Source: Pseudomarimonas arenosa (lineage in GTDB: Bacteria; Pseudomonadota; Gammaproteobacteria; Xanthomonadales; Xanthomonadaceae). Taken from it: a DNA stretch of 36,833 nucleotides. The position numbers were made by a program, and so were the translations under genes. This document shows positions 24,801 through 31,900 of this stretch, in pieces; position 1 is the first letter of the stretch; each line of letters starts with the position of its first letter. The notes under the pieces are model-generated. The model was given only the letters and a program-made list of their open reading frames with translations. It searched no databases and was not told the DNA's origin. The DNA lies in NCBI RefSeq assembly GCF_014841215.1, contig NZ_JACYTR010000047.1:1-36833 (forward strand), given 5' to 3'.

Positions 24801-26253
24801 GCATCAGGGCCAGCCAGATTCGATCCGGCTCGGCCAGCACCCGGCGCACCCGGGCATTACGGATGCGCGGCGGCTGCTCGGGCTTGAGCAAGACCTCGCC
24901 ATTGGTCTGCAATTGCCACAGTCCACGACTGCTACCGATCCAGATCAGCGGCTGATACGCATCGCGATGCAGCTCAAAGGTGAACAGCCCTTCGCTGCCC
25001 GGCAGCAAGCGGATATTGCGTGGCGAGTTTTGATATCGATAGACCCCATCCTCCCCGGCCAGCCACCAGCCGTCGGCATCGGGCAACAATGAACGCACTG
25101 ACGCCGCTCGCATCGCGGCGGCCATACGTACGTCGGGATTCAAGCTGATCATTCTGTTAAGTGCGGGGCTGAGAATGCCGACGCCGCCCTCCCAGGTTCC
25201 CACCCACAGATCACCGTGCCGGTCCTGCAGCAGCGACACCACGGCACCTCGCCCCAGGCTTCGCGAGTCGTGGCGACCGTGACGATAGTGGGCAAAGCGT
25301 GCCTGATCTGGCTCGGCCTCGGCGTCGTCGAGTCGATCAAGACCGGTTTCATGTCCGATCCATATTCTCCGATCACGGTCCTGCAGCAGGCTGCGGATGC
25401 GCTCATCGCCCAGGCTCGACGGCTCGCCTTCAAGCTGGCGGAAATGGTCGGCAGAGGGCGCCGTGGGATCGAAGCCAATGCGCCACAAACCGGCCGCTTC
25501 AGTTCCTACCCAAAGTCGGTCACGCTGATCGAGCAGCAGGGCACTCACGCTGTCGCGTATCGACGCCAGACGCCCCGGTTGATCAAACTGCCCACTCTCC
25601 GGTGAGAATCGATACACGCCTTGCAAGGTGCCCACCCACAGGCTGCCGTCCGACGAGCTGGTCAGCCGCAGTACGCGCGGATCAGCCGCAGGTGGCACGA
25701 AGCTCAGAAAACCTTGCTGCTCGACCTGCCATAGCGACAGACCTGCATCGGTCCCGACCCAGATGCGCCCTTCGCCATCGCCGTGCAGGGCGAGTACGGT
25801 CTGGCCGGGCAAGGCGCCTGGTTGGTCGCGCTCGGCCGACATGCGCCAGACCTCACCGCTGCGCGGATCGAGCCGGGCAAGACCGGCCGTCGACCCCACC
25901 CACAGATGACCTTCACCGTCGAAGGCCAAGCGGCCGGCCCACGGCCCCGGCAGGCTGTTGGGGTTCTCGAAATCAGGTCGGAGTATTTTCAGGTCGAAGC
26001 CGTCGAAGCGATTCAACCCATCCTGTGTGCCCAACCAGATCAGGCCCTGGGCGTCTTCGGCGATCGCCAGCACACTGTCCTGCGACAGGCCATCGCGGGC
26101 ATCGAAGCGGCGGAAGCGGGCGATGGCTGGATCCAGCATGGCCTGGACTTCGGCCGCCACCATGCCATCGCGCGGCGCCGCCACCATGCCACCGACCGGC
26201 ATCAGCAGCACCGCCATACAGCCGACCAACCAAGCGGACAGCATCCCGCGCAT
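21835..26253 (-). CDS. Hybrid-type sensor: two-component regulator propeller histidine kinase with two GAF domains
   Basis: 1472 residues from the chosen start. A signal peptide or anchor (MRGMLSAWLVGCMAVLLMPVGG) is followed by a long periplasmic sensor of Reg_prop blades to about residue 700 (repeating GLIWLGTQDGLNRFDG, HLWVGSTAGLARLD, RIWVGTDAGLSL, LWVGTWEGGVGIL). A Y_Y_Y domain follows at about 718-786 (FEYRLLGFDDDWIEA), one membrane helix near 802-820, GAF 1 (about 855-1005), GAF 2 (about 1028-1184), HisKA with VAHEVNTPLG (phospho-acceptor His1226) and HATPase (NLVTNAAQHA, DDGRGMD, GGSGLGMHLV). Neither a receiver nor a DNA-binding domain is present, unlike Bacteroides HTCS proteins. The start at 26253 is preferred over 26322 or 26283 because GCGAGG precedes it and it begins the signal peptide. 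It is divergent from the TonB receptor at 26407. Confidence 0.93.
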   Translation of the reverse strand: MRGMLSAWLVGCMAVLLMPVGGMVAAPRDGMVAAEVQAMLDPAIARFRRFDARDGLSQDSVLAIAEDAQGLIWLGTQDGLNRFDGFDLKILRPDFENPNSLPGPWAGRLAFDGEGHLWVGSTAGLARLDPRSGEVWRMSAERDQPGALPGQTVLALHGDGEGRIWVGTDAGLSLWQVEQQGFLSFVPPAADPRVLRLTSSSDGSLWVGTLQGVYRFSPESGQFDQPGRLASIRDSVSALLLDQRDRLWVGTEAAGLWRIGFDPTAPSADHFRQLEGEPSSLGDERIRSLLQDRDRRIWIGHETGLDRLDDAEAEPDQARFAHYRHGRHDSRSLGRGAVVSLLQDRHGDLWVGTWEGGVGILSPALNRMISLNPDVRMAAAMRAASVRSLLPDADGWWLAGEDGVYRYQNSPRNIRLLPGSEGLFTFELHRDAYQPLIWIGSSRGLWQLQTNGEVLLKPEQPPRIRNARVRRVLAEPDRIWLALMPEGILVLERSSLREVAFYPIGGIVSFIRPLNEQIVLVGAQDGLYWFDRQEAVLRYRHVVGSGADPAHTLPAGPTSMMTGVDGKTWFGSSGAGLLNVEFDQQARPEETRFESFDRRLGLAADSVGWLEEDQHNRIWLSTTVGVSSFDRSSLRFRNYEFDEGTLGRSYWIGAGGKSPSGTIAFGGFDGLTLLHPSSFHQSHPPAPPRLSAYALGSQWTDVLGRADVPTLQLPASDKRSLSFRFTALEHILPRQLRFEYRLLGFDDDWIEAATGQRIVNFTNLPPGQFQFELRSRDADGQLSEQAVSLPIKIVPSWWQTTWARVLAVVLLLAVVVLWGRYRLTRAQRQNAWLKQRVQERTADIEQLVEIGRELAATLDLEQAMERVYQRVSARLDTHVFAIAVFDQAQEILRELYVREAGQRAEGLEIPLSEQDRPAVWCIRERQPLITARQSELLNYVSTNLPAAQGDETESIVYLPLVVGERVIGCLTVQSLRCDAYHADQLAFLEVLASYSAIAIDNALNYQRLDDTVAQRTHDILTLAEIGRELTATLDPEQAMQQVYEHVSDVLDTFVFFIGWLEDDERTVRLAFAVEAGRRQDSASYSIDEPTRPGAMCIRESREIIVQTEQEMREQLPSLGPPLLGLATQSMVFIPLIHDGRARGYLSVQSLRKQAYNAAQLEFLRVLASYTAIALENARSYQVLDQAVATRTAELQQALEDLRSAQRSLIEREKMASLGGLVAGVAHEVNTPLGIAVTAASHLEEEARSLFASLDRGDLTRSAMADFRAACDEGLRLISGSLRRAHVLIGSFKRVAVDQSSEERRRFDLLTTLEEILFSLRPSYRRAGHQLILECPAELTVDSYPGALFQVITNLVTNAAQHAFADAQIGTVRIDVLPISAERLVLKLSDDGRGMDASTQARIFDPFFTTRRSSGGSGLGMHLVYNLVTQLLGGSIRVSSTVGQGTCFEIELPVSAPSVKRHAQDSAAAGVGG

Positions 26254-26406
26254 GGCGCCCCTCGCCTTGCCCGCCCCCATCATACGGCGGCGCCGATGAT
26301 CAGGCGCGCACCGGCCGTTCACAGGCGGCCAAAGCGACCGCCAAATTCAACAATCAATCGCATCAAATGGGCTAAGGTGCGCGTTGTTCGGTTGGAGCGC
26401 CACTAG
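26254..26406. promoter_or_regulatory. Divergent promoter region of the sensor kinase and TonB receptor
   Basis: 153 bases between two divergent genes. The part 26338-26370 is AT-richer than its surroundings (CAAATTCAACAATCAATCG), as expected for promoters. GGAG at 26394-26397 is the receptor RBS, 9 bases before its ATG. No clear inverted-repeat operator was seen. Confidence 0.4.
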
Positions 26407-28851
26407 ATGAATGCCCCCCTGCCCCTGCTCGTGCTCTCGGCGGCCCTGAGCGGACCTGCCTTTGCAGCGGCTGGCGCCGACGAAACCGCCGCGACTGACA
26501 AGACGGAACCGGCCCTGCAGGCGGTGGTGGTAACCGCACGGAAGAAATCGGAGCTGCTGCAGCAGGTGCCGGTCAGCGTGAGCAGCCTCGATCGGACCGA
26601 GCTGGAAAAGCGCCGCCTCGACCAGCTCGACCAGCTGGCCAATGCCGTACCCGGACTACAGCAGAACGATTTGGCGGTGAGCAGCCGCCTCAGCCTGCGT
26701 GGCGTCAATTCCGGCGACAACAATGCCTTCGAGCAGGCGGTGGGCGTGTATGTCGACGGCGTCTACCGCGGCCGCATGAATCAACAGCACCTTGGCTGGT
26801 TTGATCTGGAGCGGGTCGAAGTGCTGAAGGGCCCGCAGGTGGCGCTGTACGGCAACAGTTCGATCGGCGGCGCGATCAGCGCGGTGACCCGCAAACCCAG
26901 TTTCCAGGGCGGCGGTGAATGGCGGCTTGGCTACGAAGGCGAGTATCAGACCACCCACATGCAAGGCGCGGCTGACCTGCCACTGGGCAGCGATCTTGCT
27001 TTGCGGCTGGCCGGCAGCTGGCAGGATCAGCAGCGCGGCTACTGGCCGAATCTGGCCAATGATCGCCACGAACCGGACTACGACCATCAGGCAATTCGAC
27101 TGAGCGCACTTTGGCTGGCCAGCGATGCGCTCAGTGTCAATCTACGCCACGAAACCGGGCGTTATGATCGCGGCGGTCAGATATTCGATGTGTTCAAGCA
27201 TGTCGACGGCGCTGGCGAGCCTTGGCCAAACTCGCCGTTCAGTGGGCTCAATGATGGTGTGCTCAACATCGAGAACGGTGCGCCATTCAAGTATCGGCGC
27301 GGGTTCTCCGATGCCGATATCGACGAAACCTTGGTGGAGCTGAACTACGACAGCGACCGCCACACCCTCACCTCGACCACGGCCCTGAGTCGCTATGACT
27401 ATCGCTTGTCGACCGACGTCGACATCACACCGGCGACCCTGATCAACGTGTTTCAGGATGAACGCTACCGGCAGTTCTCGCAGGAGCTGCGGCTGAGCAA
27501 CAGCGATGAGGCAGCGCTCAGCTATCTGGCTGGCGTGTATTACCAGCGCGACGACTTTCGCAATGACTATTTCTCCGACTTCAATCTGCCGGCGCTGGTA
27601 GCACCGGCGTTCGGCCTCGACAACGCCGTCACTGCCGGCCTGCTGTCGCCGTTCTCGCGCCATATCCTGCTCGATCAGCGCGGCCAGCAGAGCGCCGTCT
27701 TCGGCCATGTCGAATATGCCTTCAACGATCGGCTCAGCGCCGGACTGGGGCTGCGCTACCAGCACACACGCAAGCGCGCCGATCAGGCGGTGCGCACCGC
27801 TGGCCTTGACCACATCGACAGCAACGGCCCGCTGGTCGATCTGCGCTGGCTGAACCCACAGCTCACCGCCCTGTTATTGAACGACCCGGCCTATCTGGCC
27901 GACCCCACCGGCTATGTACTTGTGCTGCCCGACGGCACGCGTGTCGACCCAGTGCTGGCCCCCAATCATCTGCTCGGTTACCAGATCGTCTCGGCCGGCG
28001 TCGGCGTGCCGCACGAGTTCAATGGGTTGCGACGCAGCGAGCGTCAGCCCATGCTGCAGGCCAGTCTGGCCTGGCAGCACAGCCCTGACCTGCTGCTGTA
28101 CGCCCGCTGGGCCAACGGCGCCAAGGCCGGCGGCTTCGATTTTCAGTACGAGCGCGGCGATCGCGACGAAGTCGAGTATGGCGACGAAAGCGCCAATGTG
28201 ATCGAACTCGGCATGAAGCGCGACTGGTCCAGCCTGCGACTCAACCTCGCTGCTTACTACGGCCGATATGACGATCTGCAGGTTTCGGTGTTCGACGGTG
28301 GCATCGGCTTCGTGGTGGGCAATGCCGCCAGCTCGGAGTCGAAGGGCATGGAAGGCGAGCTGCACTGGCAAATCGCTGACGCCTGGCAGTTGCGCGGCCA
28401 GTGGTCGTACACCGATTTTCGCTATCGCCATTTCCCCGACGCCAATTGCAGCACCACCGAGCGTTTGAACAGCGGTGCCCTGCGCTGCGACTGGTCCGGG
28501 CGACGCACACCCTTCGTGCCCGAGTGGGAGGCTGGCATCAGCCTGCACCATCAGCAACAGCTTGGCCGCTGGCAGCTGCAGCATGACCTCCACGCCAACT
28601 ACAAGGGCGACCATGCCACCGCTTCGGACAGCGAGATTCAGACCCGGCAACCAGGTTACACCTTGCTTGACTACCGAGTGGAACTGCGCGCGGACCACGC
28701 GCCCTGGAGTCTGGCACTGGCCGGTCGCAACCTGGCCGACCGCCAGTACAACGTGTTCACCTCGGTGATACCACTGGCTCCGGGCGGTGCCTTTGCCTAT
28801 GTGCGCGCACCCGGCCGTCAACTGGAACTGGAGTTTCACTATCGCTTCTGA
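26407..28851 (+). CDS. TonB-dependent receptor (siderophore/sugar type)
   Basis: 814 residues. The signal peptide ends near residue 20 (SGPAFA). LQAVVVTARKK is a TonB-box-like segment, followed by the plug at about 50-165 (VPVSVSSLDRTELEKRRL, LSLRGVNSGDNN, VGVYVDGVYRGR, ERVEVLKGPQVALYGNSSIGGAISAVTRKP). A 22-strand-type barrel follows, ending NLADRQYNVFTSV... and the aromatic LELEFHYRF. It resembles the iron-complex/carbohydrate receptors common in Xanthomonadales and Caulobacterales; the ligand is unknown. It is divergent from the Reg_prop histidine kinase, which suggests ligand-linked control, and 145 bases upstream of the kinase-GGDEF gene on the same strand. Length and ends are intact. Confidence 0.94.
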   Translation: MNAPLPLLVLSAALSGPAFAAAGADETAATDKTEPALQAVVVTARKKSELLQQVPVSVSSLDRTELEKRRLDQLDQLANAVPGLQQNDLAVSSRLSLRGVNSGDNNAFEQAVGVYVDGVYRGRMNQQHLGWFDLERVEVLKGPQVALYGNSSIGGAISAVTRKPSFQGGGEWRLGYEGEYQTTHMQGAADLPLGSDLALRLAGSWQDQQRGYWPNLANDRHEPDYDHQAIRLSALWLASDALSVNLRHETGRYDRGGQIFDVFKHVDGAGEPWPNSPFSGLNDGVLNIENGAPFKYRRGFSDADIDETLVELNYDSDRHTLTSTTALSRYDYRLSTDVDITPATLINVFQDERYRQFSQELRLSNSDEAALSYLAGVYYQRDDFRNDYFSDFNLPALVAPAFGLDNAVTAGLLSPFSRHILLDQRGQQSAVFGHVEYAFNDRLSAGLGLRYQHTRKRADQAVRTAGLDHIDSNGPLVDLRWLNPQLTALLLNDPAYLADPTGYVLVLPDGTRVDPVLAPNHLLGYQIVSAGVGVPHEFNGLRRSERQPMLQASLAWQHSPDLLLYARWANGAKAGGFDFQYERGDRDEVEYGDESANVIELGMKRDWSSLRLNLAAYYGRYDDLQVSVFDGGIGFVVGNAASSESKGMEGELHWQIADAWQLRGQWSYTDFRYRHFPDANCSTTERLNSGALRCDWSGRRTPFVPEWEAGISLHHQQQLGRWQLQHDLHANYKGDHATASDSEIQTRQPGYTLLDYRVELRADHAPWSLALAGRNLADRQYNVFTSVIPLAPGGAFAYVRAPGRQLELEFHYRF

Positions 28852-28915
28852 GCCAGCGTAAACGGCTGATCGAAGTGCGCAGGCAGCACAGCCAGAGTAA
28901 CCTCAGCACTCTGAG

Positions 28916-28935
28916 TCAATATTCATCAATATTCG
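28916..28935 (+). promoter_or_regulatory. Tandem TCAATATTC direct repeat upstream of the kinase-GGDEF gene
   Basis: TCAATATTCA-TCAATATTCG: a 10-base direct repeat whose cores AATATT are each palindromic. It is AT-rich in a GC-rich context and lies 61 bases before the GTG start, so it could be an operator or part of a promoter. The helical phase of 10 bases fits side-by-side binding. Confidence 0.4.
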
Positions 28936-28996
28936 AAGGCCGGCGTGCCACGATTGGCGCCGACCAAAACTTGGGCATCGCAGGGACGATACACGC

Positions 28997-31900
28997 GTGC
29001 AGCTCACAGGCTTCAAGCTGGAAGAAGTGATTCATGCCACCGGCGAGACGGTGGTGGCCAGCGCGGTCACCGCCGAAGGCGATCGCGTCGTGCTCAAGTA
29101 CCTCGACAGCGAGCACCCGACGCCGGAGTCGATGGCACGCTGGCAGCACGAGTTCTCCATCCTGCAGTCGATCGATTCGCCCCTGGTGTTGAAGGCGCTT
29201 GATCTGCGCAAGATCGAGCGCAGTATGGTTCTGGTACTGGAAGAATTCGCCTCGACCAATCTGGCGCAATTGATTGAACGCGGCTCGCTGGACCTCTCCG
29301 ACCAGCTGGCGATCGCGGTCCGCTTGACCCGAGCCATGGGCGATGTGCACGAACATCGACTGATCCACGGCGACATTGCACCGAAGAACGTACTGATCGA
29401 TCCCAGCTCACTGGCGCTGAAACTATGTGATTTCGGGCTATCGACCCGGCTCGATGTTCAATCCAAGCAGTCCGACAGTTCGGCCATGGTCGGCACGCTC
29501 GACTACATGTCGCCCGAGCAGACGGGCCGCACCAACCTGGACATCGACTATCGCAGCGATTTCTATTCGCTGGGCGCCACGCTGTACGAGTTGTTCTCCG
29601 GCCGCAAGCCGTTTGAGTTCGACGATCCGATGAGCCTGCTGCATGCCCAGCTGGCCAGTATGCCAACGCCGCTGCACGAACTGGATTCCAGCATTCCGGA
29701 ACCTGTCTCTGCCATTGTCGACAAACTACTGGCTAAGCATCCGGATGACCGCTACCAAAGCAGTTTCGGGCTGCAGCACGATCTTGAGGCCTGTGCCCAG
29801 GTCTGGCGGTTGTACCATCGCATCGATCGCTTCGAGCTGGGCCGCGCTGATGTGCCGGAACGCTTCTGCCTGGCGCAGAAGCTGTATGGCCGACAGCAGG
29901 AGTGCGCTCAGGTGCTGGCCGCCTTCAAGCGCGTGGTCAACAGCGGCAATGCCGAACTGCTGTTGATCGGCGGCTATTCGGGCATCGGCAAGACCGCCCT
30001 GGTGAACGAGCTGCATCGTCCGATCCTGGCGCGGCGCGGCTATCTGATTCGCGGCAAGTGCGACCAGTTCGGTCGCAACCAGCCCTACTCGGCCCTGACC
30101 CAGGCCTTTGGTCAACTGTTGCAGACACTGACCACGGAGGGCGCGGAGCGTCGCCACTACTGGAAGTCCCGACTCAGCGACGCCCTGGGCAGCAATGCCG
30201 CCGCCGTCGCCGACCTGATTCCGGCCCTGGGCGGCCTGCTGGGCAATCTGCCGGTACTGCCGGAGATGCCGCCGGCGGAAAGCGAGCAACGCTTCCACAT
30301 CGGCTTTGCCCAGTTCGTCACCGCCCTGGCCGCGCCCAACCATCCCCTGTTGCTGTTCCTCGATGACCTGCAATGGGCAGATATCTCTACACTTCGTTTG
30401 CTTGAATATCTGGTCAGGGCCGACGGTGAGCGTTCGGTGCTGGTGGTCGGTGCCTACCGCGACAATGAAGTTGGCCCGGGCGATCCGCTGCAGCTCAGCA
30501 TCCAGGCCATCGAACGCAGTCATGCGCGCATCGAACACCTGCAACTCGGCCCCTTGAGCGACCAGGATGTCGCTCAGCTGATCGCCGACACCCTGCACAG
30601 CAGGGTCGAGAAGGTCGCACCATTGACCGCCCTGTGCTTGGAAAAGACCCGCGGCAATCCGTTCTTTCTCGGTCAGTTCCTGCGCAGCCTGTACGACCAC
30701 GGCGACATTCAGTACGACCGCGAGCATGGCGCCTGGCGCTGGGATCTGGCGCAGATCCGCCGTCGCGGCATCACCGACAACGTGGTCACCCTGCTGCTGG
30801 AAAAGCTCGCCACCCTGCCATCAGACACCCAATCACTGCTGGCGATGGCGGCCCAGCTGGGCGGCCAGTTTGACCACCGGCAATTGATGGCGATCGGTGA
30901 TCGTGATGCGGAGGCCACCGGGCAGGTGTTGTTGCCGGCCCTGCAGTCGGGGCTGCTGGTACCGCTGAATGAGGAATACAAGTTCGCCCAGAGCCCGGAG
31001 CGACTGCGCGCTGCGCGCTATCGCTTCCTGCACGATCGGGTACAGCAGGCCGCGCATGAGCTGATTCCGGAAAGCGAGCGCCGCCAGACCCAGTTGGCCT
31101 GTGGCCGCCGTCTGCTGGCCGCCAGTAACGAAGCTGAGCTGGAAGAGCGGCTGTTCGTGGTGCTGGGCTCACTGAATGCGGCAATCGAGCTGATCACCGA
31201 CAGCGCTGAGCGCCAGCGACTGCTGCAGCTCAATCTTCACGGTGGCAAACGCGCCAAGTCCTCCTCTGCCTTCAGCGCCGCAGCGCAGTTGTATCGCTTT
31301 GCCGAACAGCTGCTGCCGGAGCAGATCTGGCAACTGCAACCCGAGTTGGCGCTCGACCTGTACAGGAACCTGGCCGAGGCCGAGTACTTATCAGGTCATT
31401 TCGATCTGGCGGAGCAGCGCCTGAAGGATCAGATCGAGCTTGCCACCGACAATACCAGCAAGGTCACCCTGTGCCTGGTGCGCTCGGACATGCTGCAGAT
31501 CCAGGGCCGCTTCGCCGATTCCTTTGAAGTACTGCGCACCGCCCTGGGGTTGCTCGGCCACGATTTCCCGGCGCAAGAAGCACAATCCATGCAGCTGTTT
31601 CCGCTCGAATTTTCCGACTGCGAGCGATTGCTGGCCGAGCGCGACGAGACGGCCCTGCTCGGCTTGGCGGAAATGCGTCATCCCGAGCGCCTGCTGGAGA
31701 TGCAGTGCTACTACGGGCTGGCCTACTCCACTTATCAGGTCGACCGCGGGGCAAGCTATGTGTTAGGGGCCTGCCGCATGGTGAAGGCAACCCTGACCCA
31801 TGGGCAATGCGATTTGAGCTGCATTGCCTATGTCACCTATGTCACCGCAATGGCCGCCAGCCATCGCCCCTACCCGGCCTGCTATGCCATGGGCAAGCTG

